64,000 nt of DNA from Branchipolynoe longqiensis. Taxonomy: Eukaryota > Annelida > Polychaeta > Phyllodocida > Polynoidae. The translations under genes and the position numbers were made by a program. This document shows positions 44,256 to 54,669 of the stretch, in pieces. How positions within the stretch are numbered: position 1 is the stretch's first letter; each line of letters opens with the position of its first letter. The stretch spans positions 64,659,593-64,723,592 of the forward strand of contig CM059192.1 of the NCBI GenBank assembly GCA_030323885.1, written 5' to 3'. The notes below the pieces were generated by a model. The model was not told where the DNA came from. It searched no databases and saw only the letters and a program-made list of their open reading frames with translations.

Positions 44256-44650
44256 CTACATATTAAACAGTAATGTGTGCACGCGCAGACTGCCGCCGTA
44301 GTGCGGCCGCGTCCCGCCAGGAGGAGGGCGGGTATTCCCCTGCAGCCCCACAAAGCTGGCAGCATGCCAAGACGACGCATTATCAGGACATTTCGGCCGA
44401 GCAGCAGATATGGTAGGAATAATACATCTGGAAGGTTTGGGGATTTTCGCTTGTAATGCGATCACGGCGGATGTGCCGGCTTGCCAACGCCATAGCTCAG
44501 CAGGCCCGGAACTGGTGCTTTTAAACTGGTGTTTTTTTTGTCCCACCCGCCACCCTTTTTTTTCTTCTCCTGGCGGTTATTTTTTGGTGATCGAATTTTG
44601 TTTGAAGGCAGTCAATAAATATTGTATTTCTTCTACCAAATAACATTAAA
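44256..44650 (+). other. GC-rich island with an Arg-rich mini-ORF and AATAAA
   Basis: A 30-codon arginine- and serine-rich frame runs from the ATG at 44364 to TAA at 44456 (first residues MPRRRIIRTF). An AATAAA at about 44616 and a T-rich stretch follow. The base composition differs sharply from the AT-rich flanks. It may be part of a non-autonomous element or a decayed transcript; no family is recognised, and translation is not supported. Confidence 0.3.
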
Positions 44651-44676
44651 ACTGGTGTCTTTGTCTGCTTAAATAT

Positions 44677-44678
<2 letters not shown>

Positions 44679-44728
<50 letters not shown>

Positions 44729-44735
44729 TGTGTGT

Positions 44736-44769
<34 letters not shown>

Positions 44770-44770
44770 T
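44679..44770. repeat. (GT)n microsatellite
   Basis: About 45 dinucleotides with rare interruptions. Confidence 0.97.
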
Positions 44771-44859
44771 CGCGTGAATGGGGTGCGCACGGTATGTGTT
44801 AGTGTGCATGTATGGTAATGGTATGTGTGTAACTCTGTGAGTGCGTGTGTGTATATTTG

Positions 44860-45565
44860 GGATCAGAGGGTTCTGTCTTACTGTGTGTGTGGTGTGTGCG
44901 TGTGTGTATGTATTGTGTGTGTTTGTTTGTTGCGGGGTGAGAGAGTTCTGTCTTTCTGTGCCTGTGGTGTGCGTGTGTGTATATGTATTGTGTTTGTTTG
45001 TTGCGGGGTGAGAGAGTTCTGTCTTTTTGTGCCTGTGGTGTGCGCATGTGTGTATGTATTGTGTGTTTGTTTGTTGTGAGGTGAGAGAGTTCTGTCTTTT
45101 TGTGCCTGTGGAGTGCGCGTGTGTGTATGTATTGTGTGTGTTTGTTGCGAGGTGAGAGAGTTCTGTCTTTCTGTGACTGTGGTGTGCGCGTGTGTGTATG
45201 TATTGTGTGTGTTTGTTTGTTGCGAGGTGAGAGAGTCCTGTCTTTTTGTGCCTGTGGAGTGTGCGTATGTTTGTTGCGAGGTGAGAGAGTTCTGTCTTTC
45301 TGTGCCTGTGGTGTGCGACTGTGTATGTATTGTGTGTGTTTGTTTGTTGCGAGGTGAGAGAGTTCTGTCTTTCTGTGCCTGTGGTGCACGTGTGTGTATG
45401 TATTGTGTTTGTTTGTTGCGGGGTGAGAGAGTTCTGTCTTTCTGTGCCTGTTGTGTGTGTGTGTGTGTGTATGTATTATGTGTTTGTTTGTTGCGAGGTG
45501 AGAGTTCTGTCTTTCTGTGCCTGTGGTGTGTGCGTGTGTGTATGTATTGTGTTTGTTTGTTGCAT
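44860..45565. repeat. ~73-bp minisatellite
   Basis: Ten units containing GTTTGTTGCGAGGTGAGAGA, GTTCTGTCTTTCTGTGCCTG and TGGTGTGCGCGTGTGTGTAT. Val/Cys-rich and His/Thr-rich frames are artefacts. Confidence 0.93.
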
Positions 45566-45785
45566 GGTTTGTTTGTTCGTTGTTTTACATCCTATCAACA
45601 TCTAAGGTCATATCATGAAGAGTATCGACTTGTGGCAGTGCGCGCTTGTCGACTTTATAGTGCTGCCCTAGGGGAAGACCAGGCTGCCAGCAACATGACC
45701 TGATATCCCACTCAGTCACATTATCCTGACACTGAGCCAACCAGTCCTTGTCCTATCCTAATAATGCCGAGCGCCAGGCTTCCTA
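45566..45785 (-). mobile_element. SINE A copy, head missing
   Basis: The tail TTGTTTTACATCCTATCAAC runs to GAGCGCCAGGCT. A plus-strand copy abuts it, making a head-to-head pair. Confidence 0.85.
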
Positions 45786-46005
45786 CTTGTCGCTTCCTAG
45801 CCAGGCACTTAACATTAGGATAGGGCAAGGACTGGTTAGCTAGGTGTCAGGATAGTGTGACTGAGTGGGATATTGGGTCATGGTGCCGGCGCCTGGTCTC
45901 CCTGGAGGGCAGCACTATGAAGTCGCCATGAGTGTGCACTGCTCCAACTCAGTACCCATCCTGATATGGCCTTAGATGTTGCTAGGACATAAAACTCCAA
46001 CAACC
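45786..46005 (+). mobile_element. SINE A copy, head missing
   Basis: It runs from ACTTGTCGCTTCCTAGCCAG to the tail TTAGATGTTGCTAGGACATA and leads straight into the tail array. Confidence 0.85.
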
Positions 46006-46372
46006 AACCAACCTGACCTGACCTTAGATGTTGCCAGGACGTAAAACTCCCAACAACTAACCAACCTGACCCAACCTTAGATGTTGCCAGGACGTAAAGC
46101 TCCCAACAACTAACCAACCTGACCCGACCTTCGATGTTGCCAGGACGTAAAACTCCCAACAACTTACCAACCTGACCCAACCCTAGATGTTGCCAGGATG
46201 TAAAACTCCCAACAACTAACCCACCCGACCCTAGATGTTGCCAGGACGTAAAACTCCCAACAATTAACCAACCCAGTCCCGACCTTAGATGTTGCCGGGA
46301 TTTAAAACTCCCAACAACTAACCAACCTGACCCGACCTTAAATGTTGCCAGGACGTAAAACTAACCAACCTG
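46006..46372 (+). repeat. Tandem array of the SINE A tail (~53 bp)
   Basis: Seven or more copies of CCTTAGATGTTGCCAGGACG plus TAAAACTCCCAACAACTAAC and CAACCTGACCCGA. Each is the SINE A 3' tail; no body or head is between them. The array has grown from the tail of the copy at 45786-46005. Confidence 0.92.
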
Positions 46373-46635
46373 ACCCGACGTCCTAATTCTCCAGTAAACC
46401 GTGGTTCCCGCCTCGTTCCGCCCTAAAAAACACCCAAAAAACAGAATGCTCACAAGTCAGCATTCTTGCTACCTTAGCAAATTGTCAGAAAATAGTAATT
46501 TGGGTATTTCCAAAGTCATAGGTAGTCACCCAGGTCCACACTGTTCAGGAAATGTCAGCAATCAGACCGACATGAGTCGAGACTGGATAACATTCTACAT
46601 TCCTCAGCTGGTACATTGTCAACGAATCCACGACA

Positions 46636-46718
46636 TAAGCTCACAAGACAAAAGCTCACAAGACAAAAGCTCACAAGACAAAAGCTCACAAGACAAAAGC
46701 TCACAAGACAAAAGCTCA
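46636..46718. repeat. 15-bp minisatellite
   Basis: Six near-perfect units of CTCACAAGACAAAAG. Confidence 0.95.
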
Positions 46719-47035
46719 AGCACTTAATGTAAAAAGAGACAAAAGCCTTGTATCAGGTGTTACCAGAGCCAGTTGTTTTCAATTATCCCACCTCATTTCA
46801 CACCTCAATCACACGTAAAAATAAATAAATTCATGTAATTAAACTAGTACCATCGGAAAGAACCATATATTACTACCAAATGTCTTAACATTGTTATTCT
46901 AGGATAAAGTTATGTCATTTTGAAAGTTGACAATCGGGGTGAATTCCGTCCTTTGTTTTAACCATTGTCTACTGTCACTTTAGAAACATGAGTTACTGTG
47001 TGTAGTTAACAGGACCCACCATGTAAACCAAAGTA
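46719..47035. other. Unassigned spacer
   Basis: Nothing recognised. Confidence 0.4.
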
Positions 47036-47345
47036 GGGCTTGTTTTATTTAACAATGTCTCTAGAGCACATTGATTTTCACATCATTGGCTGTTGGACGT
47101 CAAACATATGGTCATTCTGACATATTTCTTTGGAGGAAACCTGCTGCCACCACATAGGTTACTTTTTCTGATAAGCAGCAAGGGTTCTTTTATATGTACT
47201 TTCCGACAGACAAGACTGTACATACCACAGTTTTTGATGAACCAGTTGTGAATCACCCATTGGAACGGAAAATAGCCCAAACTGAAAATGGGTCCACTGA
47301 GAAGGATCGATCAGATGATCGACAGTTTCACAGGTGGACACGCTA
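47036..47345 (-). mobile_element. SINE D copy
   Basis: TTGTTTTATTTAACAATGTC, CAAACATATGGTCATTCTGA and CCAGTTGTGAATCACCC match the other copies. Confidence 0.82.
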
Positions 47346-48069
47346 CCCCATGAGGGTTACATGCTTCCCTGTGAATATGAACACGATGTAAACCTGTACC
47401 TGGTAATGTGAACATGAACACAATGGAAACATGTACCTGGTACTGTGAAAATGAACACAATGTAAACATCTACCTGGTACTGTGAACACGAACATAATGT
47501 AAACATATAGCTGGTACTGTGAACATGAACACAATGTAAACATGTAGCTGGTACTGTGAACATGAACACAATGTAAACATGTACCTGGTTATGTGAACAT
47601 GAAGACAATGTAAACATGTCCCTGGTACTGTGATCATGAACACATTGTAAATGTGTACCTTATACTGTGAACATGAACACACTGTTAACCTGTACCTGGT
47701 AATGTGAACATGAACACAATGTAAACATGTACCTTATAGTGTGAACATGAACACACTGTTAACCTGTACCTGGTAATGTGAACATGAACACAATGTAAAC
47801 ATGTACCTTATATGGTGAACATGAACACATTGTAAACATGTACCTGGTAATGTGAACATGAACACAATGTAAACATGTAGCTGGTTCTGTGAACATGAAC
47901 ACGATGTAAACATGTAGCTGGTAATGTGAACATGAACACAATGTAAACATGTACCTGGTAATGTGAACATGAACACAATGTAAACATGTACCTTATATTG
48001 TGAACATGAACACATTGTTAACCCGTACCTGGTACTGTGAACATGAACACAATGTAAACATGTAGCTGG
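47346..48069. repeat. 37-bp satellite, left part
   Basis: Units contain GGTACTGTGAACATGAACAC, AATGTAAACATGTACCT. The array is split at 48069 by a LINE insertion. His/Val/Cys-rich frames on the minus strand are artefacts. Confidence 0.95.
48060..48069. repeat. LINE target-site duplication, left
   Basis: ATGTAGCTGG also occurs right after the LINE at 48721-48730. Confidence 0.8.
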
Positions 48070-48720
48070 CTGATCCCTCACTCTGATCTGAAACCACTAA
48101 TAGCCACCCACATAAAATCCAAATGGCAACATGAGTGGGATGAAAACATTAATAAACTTAAAGAAATTGAACCATCTGTGGGAAAGCCACCACAGACTCA
48201 TGCGGGAGGTCGGCGGGACCAAGTGATCCTTAGCCGCTGGCGTATTGGCCACTCGTGGCGTACACATGCTTTTCTGCTCAAGGGGGAACCTCCCCTTGAA
48301 TGTATTGGGTGTCAGTCCCCACTGACACTCAAACACATTTTACTAAGTTGTGTTGATTTTTTGGCCCTGCGCCAACGGTTCTACACTGCAGACAGTATGC
48401 ATGACCTTTTCACTAAGGTAAAACAGGAAAACATTTTAGCCTTTTTGAGGGCAGCTGGACTGTACCACCTTATATAGTTTACGAAATGGATTCTATCAAT
48501 TATTAATAAAACTTTTCTTTTTCTATGGGAATTTGTTTCCCTTGACCACAAATATATGATTGTGAGCTTTCTAATTTAATTAGTGTCTATTGGCACATAA
48601 TTGATTGTCTGCTTTTACATGTAAAAGCGATGGTTTGAACAAAAAACAAACATTTCTCGCTGTGAATATGGCCTATGCTGCCGACACGGCGTAAAGCAAC
48701 CACCAATCAATCAATCAATC
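48070..48720 (+). mobile_element. 5'-truncated LINE with (AATC)n tail
   Basis: The insert opens mid-ORF2 and is open to the stop at 48477 (about 136 codons, IPHSDLKPLI onward). It carries the C-terminal zinc-knuckle-like pattern C-x2-C ... H-x4-C (CIGCQSPLTLKHILLSC). A 3' UTR of ~240 bp ends in GCGTAAAGCAACCACC and (AATC)4. Truncation at the 5' end, a short-repeat tail and a 10-bp target duplication are all marks of target-primed reverse transcription. The tail and motif suggest an I/Nimb-like LINE. The fragment lacks reverse transcriptase and is not autonomous, but its frame is intact, so the insertion is probably young. Confidence 0.93.
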
Positions 48721-49597
48721 ATGTAGCTGGTACTGTGAATATGAACACAATGTTAACATGTAGCTGGTATTGTGAACATGAACACACTGTAAACATGTAC
48801 CTGGTCCTATGGACATGAACACACTGTAAACATGTACCTGGTACTGTGAACATGAACACACTGTAAACATGTAGCTGGTACTGTGAACATGAACACAATG
48901 TGAACATATAGCTGGTAATGTGAACATGAAAACAATGTAAACATGTACCTGGTACTGTGAACATGAAAACAATGTAAACATGTACCTGGTACTGTGAATA
49001 TGAACACAATGTAAACATGTACCTGGCACTGTGAACATGAACACACTGTTAACATGTACCTGGTATTGTGAACATGAACACACTGTAAACATGTACCTGG
49101 TACTGTGGACATGAACACAAAGTAAACATGTACCTGGTACTGTGGACATGAACACAATGTAAACATGTACCTGGTACTGTGGACATGAACACACAGTAAA
49201 CATGTACCTGGTAGTGTGAACATGAACACAATGTAAACATGTACCTGGTACTGTGGACATGAACACAATATAAACATGTACCTGGTACTGTGAACATGAA
49301 AGCAATGTAAACATGTGAACATGAACACACTGTAAACATGTACCTGGTATTGTGAACAAAAACACAATGTAAACATGTACCTTATACTGTGAACATATAC
49401 ACAATGTAAACATGTACCTTATACCGTGAACATGAACACAATGTAAACATGTAACCGGTACTGTGAACATGAACACACTGTTAACCTGTGCCGAGTACTG
49501 TGAATATCAACACAATGTAAACCTGTACCTTGTACTGTGAACAACAACACAATGTAAACATGTACCTGGTACTGTGAACATCAATACAATCTAAACC
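48721..49597. repeat. 37-bp satellite, right part
   Basis: The array resumes after the LINE with the same units; the first ten bases are the right target-site duplication. Confidence 0.95.
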
Positions 49598-49960
49598 TGT
49601 GCACACTCATGATGACTTTATAGTGCTGCCCTACTTGTAAGGTATGTAACAGATGTGCACAACACGAGAGCGACTGAACGACTGACTTTATTGCGGTATC
49701 GTGATCACGCACTGCACGCTGGCACGTGACCGCTCCGGTCATAGTACGCATACCATACACTACTGGGAGACCAATCCGCCGGCACCATTACCCGATTCCC
49801 CACTCAGTCACATTATCCTGATACTGAGCTAACCAGTCCTTTCCCTATCCTAATAATTGATTTTGAAAGTCATTGGTTTGGCTCAAGTGGCTCAAACTCC
49901 TGACCTTCTGCATGGGAAGCCTGCACTCTACAGACTCGGCCACTGCGTCTGTTCCCAAGG
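49598..49960 (-). mobile_element. SINE A copy with a ~125-bp insertion
   Basis: The body starts TGTGCACACTCATGATGACT without the tail; the head CCTTCTGCATGGGAAGCCTG is at right. Between CTGCCCTACT and ACTGGGAGACC a block from about 49637 to 49762 is inserted, with ends AAGGTATG and CATACC. Confidence 0.8.
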
Positions 49961-50084
49961 TTGTACCTGAGACATGTTAGTGAAGCTTGTTAGGTCAATC
50001 AACAGCTACCAGGAAAGTAACATGCATTATTAGTTTGCGCGGCGGTCTAAATATAGCAGGTTTTCATGTCAGTTTGTGCTTGTT

Positions 50085-50335
50085 TCCAGGTCTCATTGTC
50101 GGCTGCCTGTCCCACTAATACTCAGTGCTTTGTTGTCACAAATGTCAGTGTTACCAGGCTTCCTACCCCACTGATACGCAGTGCCTTGTCACAAATGTCA
50201 GATGGCATTGTCGGACTGCCTGCCCCACTAATACTCAATGATTTGTTGTCACAAATGTCAGATCTCGATATTGTGCGAATGCGAGCCCCAACACTCACAA
50301 CCCAGTTGTCACTAATGTCAGATCTGTTGTTCGGC
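50085..50335. repeat. ~58-bp degenerate tandem repeat
   Basis: Four units with GTCGGCTGCCTGTCCCACTA and TTTGTTGTCACAAATGTCAG. The 96-codon frame is a by-product. Confidence 0.75.
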
Positions 50336-50367
50336 TGCCTGCTCGAACCAAGCTGACTTATCCTTCT

Positions 50368-51237
50368 GGGCCCGTATGCATGGAGCGGTGTTGGCGGCGT
50401 GTGGTGTTAAGCCTTAAACACCGGGTAGCTATCACCGGTTATCAGAGGCGTCGCGAACTATGTCACGTTGTATGCATGGGGGCCTAAACGGTTTGTGTTA
50501 GCTAAACATGAAGTTATTTATAGATTTGGGAAATCCCTCGATTCAACAATATGAATAACGCCACCAATGCGGCGGCGGCGTTAATATCGGTTCGAATTTA
50601 GGGTTAAATTGATCAAATTTCACTTATTGCGTATGTAATTCTGTTAAATATGATAGCATTGAATAGATTTGGGCCTAATATATTGCCGCCGATGTGACGG
50701 CGGCGATTTGTTTTGTTTAAATTCGTCGATTCGACAGTATGAATATCGCCGCCAACGCAGCGGCGGCGTTAATATTGCTTCGAATTTAGGCTTAATTTAA
50801 TGAAATTTCACTTATTGCGTATGTAATTCAGTTAAATATGATAGCATTGAATAGATTTGGGCCTAATATATAGCGGCGGCGATGTCTTGTTTAGTTTACA
50901 TTCGTCGATTCGACAATATTAATCTCTCTGCCAATGCGGCGGCAGCGTTAATATCGGTTCGAATTTAGGGTTAATTTTTTTATCAAATTTCACTTATTGA
51001 GTATGTAATTCTGTTAAATATGGTAGCATTGAATAGATTTGGGCTCCATCCTGACGCTAACCTAACACTAACACCGCTGTAAACCTGCTATGGGCTGGGG
51101 TTAGAATCTCCCGAGTTTAAACCTGCGGTGTTTGTCTAACACTGCTCCATGCATAGCGACTTTTCGGTGCTAAACCAGAAATCCCCCCCCCCATACTGCA
51201 GTTTGGCTCGCTAACATTACTCCATGCATATGGCCCC
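50368..51237. mobile_element. Foldback element with internal ~180-bp triplication
   Basis: The ends GGCCCGTATGCATGGAGCGG and, inverted, GGGGCCATATGCATGGAGTA form terminal repeats; a second inner copy is at 51140-51165. The core holds three ~180-bp repeats with GTTCGAATTTAGG, TTTCACTTATTGCGTATG and GCCGCCAA(T/C)GC. No coding capacity. Confidence 0.78.
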
Positions 51238-51324
51238 TGTAGTCAGGTTCCAGCCTGTCCCTGTCAGCTCCCATACCACCGGGGTTTGCAACCCCCCACC
51301 CCTCCTCCCCCCAACCCACTGAGT

Positions 51325-51706
51325 GGGACGGCTGAATCAGTAAGAGCACTGGCTTCCTGTGGGGGATGCCATGAGTTAAAACCAATTAGGTACAAAGTTG
51401 ATCCTTCCTACGACCTAGCCTGGCGTTCTGGCATTAATAGGATAAAGCAAGGATTGGTTGGCTCAGTATCAGGATAATGTGACTGAGTGGAATATTGGGT
51501 CATGATGCTGGCAGTCCAGTCTCCCAGTGGGGCAGCACTATAAAGTCTCCATGAGTGCGTGCTCTCACAAGACGGTGCTCGTTCTGATATGGCCTTAGAT
51601 GTTTATTTGTTTAACGACCCCCCTCCCCGCACAAAAAGTAAAAATCGTCTATTGGGGGGGTGGGTCAATGTTAGATGTTGCTAGGCCATAAAACCCCAAC
51701 AAACTA
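51325..51706 (+). mobile_element. SINE A copy interrupted by repeat K
   Basis: The head GGACGGCTGAATCAGTAAGA and body precede a break at CCTTAGATG (51600), and the tail resumes TTAGATGTTGCTAGGCC at about 51672. Confidence 0.82.
51602..51671 (+). repeat. Repeat K insertion
   Basis: TTTGTTTAACGACCCCC and AAAAGTAAAAATCGTCTATT resemble 61927-61992. TTAGATG on both sides looks like a 7-bp target duplication. Confidence 0.6.
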
Positions 51707-52185
51707 GCAGACCCCATAATTGACCAGGCCGCTGAGGCTGCCCGGTGGGCTTTGCTTCTTTCTAGATGTCGACAATCAGAGAAGTCGGCTTTTAACCACA
51801 GAGTCAGGATTTATTTGTTTGTTATTTGTATCCATCAGATGGCATTACCAATGTTTAAACTTTGAAACACACTATACTATCTTACTAACCATTTCTCAAT
51901 GCGAGTGAAGTGAGTGAGTGGGAGTGAGATCACACCACCATGTCATCAATAAAAACCGAGAATTCCTAACAGTTCGACATTCAAAATACTTGATTTAAAA
52001 AATAAAATAAAAATCAACTCCACACAACATCCTGCAATAAGCGGTGGAAATATGGCAACAAAGATCTGAATTCGACACGAAATGAAAGCGTCCATTTGCG
52101 CTCACCTGTGTCAGCCAATGCCTTCCAAAATGGGGGCAGTCACCGGACCCGTTATTACCAAGTTGGACCGGGTCCAGGCTACTCC
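51707..52185. other. Unassigned intronic spacer
   Basis: Nothing recognised. Confidence 0.4.
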
Positions 52186-52500
52186 GGACGCAGTGGTCGA
52201 ATCGGTAGAGCGCAGGCTTCCCGCGCGGAAGGTCGGAAGTTCGAAACCCGATCCAGTCAAAGCAATAACTTACTAAATTGATGTTTGTCGCTACCTAGCT
52301 AAGCACTCAGCATTACTAGGATAAGGTAAGGACGCGTTAGTTCAGAGTCAGGATAATGTGACTGAGTAGGATATCAGGTCATAGTGCCAGCGGCCTGGTC
52401 TCCAAGTGGGGCAGTACTATAAGGTTGCCATGAGTGTGCACTGTCACAAGTTAGTACCCACCCTGATGACCATATATGTTGCTAGGACTTAAAACCCCAA
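52186..52500 (+). mobile_element. SINE A copy
   Basis: The head CAGTGGTCGAATCGGTAGAG ... GAAGTTCGAAACCCG has A- and B-box-like motifs; the body and tail follow to AAAACCCCAACAAAC. Confidence 0.9.
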
Positions 52501-53289
52501 CAAACAAAGCAGTCCAGGCTTGCTGGTCTGAAGCGCCAGCCCTCGACACCACCGCCACCTGGCGGTTCGTACACTAAGTACAGCACTACAAAGTCCACAA
52601 GTAGACGACGAATATATATATATTTAACCACAATCATTATTTTTAATGGTAACTTTATTTTCAATTTTTATTCTGTTAATACATTGGTGGGGTTGGGTTT
52701 TTTATATTGTAGATATATTACCCATAAATAGACAAATATTCACAGTTCTTTTTTTAAATACACTAAAATACACAAAGGTTGTCTTCTAGTTCTAATGCAA
52801 CTTTCAGCCAATCAATGGATATACGTGAAAGGTGATATCGAAATAAGAAATAAGTCACCTCGAGCGAAGAACAGAGCAACATTTACTAGCAACTAATGAA
52901 ATTAACAAATTACGATAGAAATGCAACAACAAAAAAGAAGAAATTATAGGTAAATGCACTAACACAAAACAAAGTAACGTCAAAGCCAGATTTGGACTGT
53001 TTGCAATCTACATCCCATAAACAAGAAATGTCAAAATTATTACTAAAAAAACTACAAATCAAGAGATTTGAATCAAATTGGACTAGTTCCGGCCAGCGGT
53101 GAAAAAAAGTGTTAACACGATTATCCGTTATGGGCTGGGTAAATAAATTTAACACACCCAAAAAGGAATCTAAAGATGGGTTTCTAAAAAATAAAAATAA
53201 TTTTTTTTTCAAACATATTTTTTTTTTAATCCAACATTTCCACCCTTCCCATAGGCTGGCTGCTAATCCGACAATGGCCGGGCACTCAC
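52501..53289. other. Intron sequence after candidate exon 1
   Basis: AT-rich, with T and A runs near 53200-53230. No repeat family is recognised. The open frame that runs from exon 1 past 53290 is intron read-through. Confidence 0.5.
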
Positions 53290-53407
53290 CGGTGTGGAAG
53301 CCGTTGGAAAAGGAGACCGCTCCCATGGCGTGGCGCGCCGCCTCCTGCACCGCCACCTGCGGCAGCTCCATTGAGTCCGAGCTCTGCGACTCGCTGTCCT
53401 CCGACAT
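53290..53407 (-). CDS. Candidate first coding exon of the NF-kappaB gene
   Basis: This reads as a start-codon exon of 39 codons plus one base. The ATG is at 53407-53405 in a GGGATGT context, with an in-frame TGA a few codons upstream, so the preceding sequence is 5' UTR. The peptide is acidic and serine-rich at its start (MSEDSESQSSDSMELPQ) and continues with small and polar residues. It ends at a consensus donor, CACACCG|GTGAGT. It leaves phase 1, and joining it to the acceptor at 23126 restores the frame and gives phase 0 at the end of the next exon, as the Rel homology domain requires. The exon is GC-rich among AT-rich repeats. I do not recognise the peptide as a family, and NF-kappaB N-termini vary, so the link rests on strand, phase and order. 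It could instead be the first exon of another minus-strand gene. Confidence 0.55.
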
Positions 53408-53560
53408 CCCGAGGCTGGAATCGCGCCGTCGTCAGTAGAGCCTTTGCAGACGGCAAGTGTGCAATGCATTCACCCCGGGTTACTGGACGCTCTGTGGAAG
53501 AAGGGACCAGAGGCTGCTTTAAGTGACACTTTCTTGAGGACTGTCCATTATGTTGGCCGC
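53408..53560 (-). promoter_or_regulatory. GC-rich 5' UTR / promoter-proximal segment upstream of candidate exon 1
   Basis: This GC- and CpG-rich stretch lies directly upstream of the ATG at 53407 and contains the in-frame stop that sets the 5' limit of the reading frame. It contrasts with the repeat-derived DNA that begins just beyond it (SINE A tail from about 53598). No TATA box is evident. The transcription start cannot be placed from sequence alone. Confidence 0.35.
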
Positions 53561-53597
53561 AAGACATTGTTTGTTTGCTTGCTTGTTTGTTTGGGAT

Positions 53598-53660
53598 GTT
53601 ATGTCCTGGCAACATCTAAGGCAATAGATTGTTTGTTGGGGATTTACATCCTGCAACAAC
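53598..53660 (-). mobile_element. SINE A tail fragments in tandem
   Basis: Two tail pieces (TATGTCCTGGCAACATCTAA, then GGATTTACATCCTGCAACAA) lie in a row. Confidence 0.7.
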
Positions 53661-53849
53661 TCTTTTTTTTTGGTGATTGTGTATTTAGCCTGCCGATAAC
53701 CGTTAAGTCTAATGACTTGTTTTCACCACTAGAGAATAATAGTCTCCTGGTTCCCCATGTTTTGTTACTTTCAGTTGCGTGGCTATCTACTGCATGCATT
53801 CTTTCTCTGTTTGTAAGCATTCTCCCACATCTCCCTACCCTCTCTGAAG

Positions 53850-54062
53850 GCTCGATCACATAGCCGTTAGTGGACGTAGTGATCAGTAGGATAGATTAAC
53901 GCAAGTCAAACGTGGTGTTAGTACATTAAACTGCGTTGAAATATGTTAAGGTAGGCAGGTTTTGGTATGGATAAATACGTTACGGCACGGATGCCGGTAC
54001 GTTCAACTACGTTATCCTCCACTACGTTCACCTACGTCCACTAATGGCTATGTGACCAGGGT
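53850..54062. mobile_element. Foldback family M, copy 1
   Basis: The left end GATCACATAGCCGTTAGTGG and inverted right end GGTCACATAGCCATTAGTGG pair over ~28 bp. The interior has GTTAGTACATTAAACTGCG and repeated TACGTT motifs. Confidence 0.75.
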
Positions 54063-54220
54063 TTCGTCTAAGTATGATAGAGCAGGCTAGAGTATGTTAG
54101 CATCATGGATGCAAATTCAGCCTCTAACGTACCGCTCTTTTGAACATGTCCAAAAATTAAATTGGAGATCACGGCTCACCCACGTTATTACCAAGTTAAC
54201 ATCACGGACAAGTATGGATG

Positions 54221-54669
54221 CCGGTGTGGCGGTTTCAGCTCGTTCCCGTGCTCAGCTGTGTCCCTCGCTTCTGCGCATGCGTCAGAATCTAGTAAACATG
54301 GCCGTAATCGATTAACACGAAGCGGGCGACTCGGGTCATCCAAATTTCAAATAGAACACGTGAGTGGAGTCGACAAATACACGTCCCGTGTGCAAAAAAA
54401 GAATAACTTAGATTAATGAAATGGAAATATAGCTAAACTGGGCCATCATACAATACTTTAAATCCTATTTTGCTGTACTTTTATCGGTTATTAAAAAAAA
54501 AAAAAAAAATTGTCCACCCCAGCGTATTCGATTATTCAACCCGAGTTTGTAGGATGTGCGCATGCGCCAATAAGTGGCTGGGGTGACCCGAGTTGATGCG
54601 AAATCCGCGCATGCGCAGAAGCAACGGGACACGGCTGAGCACGGGAACGAGCTGAAACCGCCACACCGG
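54221..54669. mobile_element. Foldback element nested in family M copy 2
   Basis: The arms are ~75 bp. The left starts CCGGTGTGGCGGTTTCAGCT and reaches GCTTCTGCGCATGCG; the inverse lies at ~54593-54669. The arm interior resembles the arms at 3015-3384. Confidence 0.8.
54300..54598. mobile_element. Foldback family H, nested copy
   Basis: GGCCGTAATCGATTAACACG, AACTTAGATTAATGAAATGG and TATTCGATTATTCAACCCG match 37812-38274. The right end is cut at about GAGTTGAT. It sits between the arms of 54221-54669. Confidence 0.75.

Noticed and set aside
47346..49600. Receptor-like or secreted protein ORFs on the minus strand
   Set aside because: They are frames of the 37-bp satellite.
52910..53289. Extension of the exon-1 reading frame to 165 residues
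   Set aside because: The sequence beyond the GTGAGT donor becomes AT-rich and low complexity, as expected of intron read-through.
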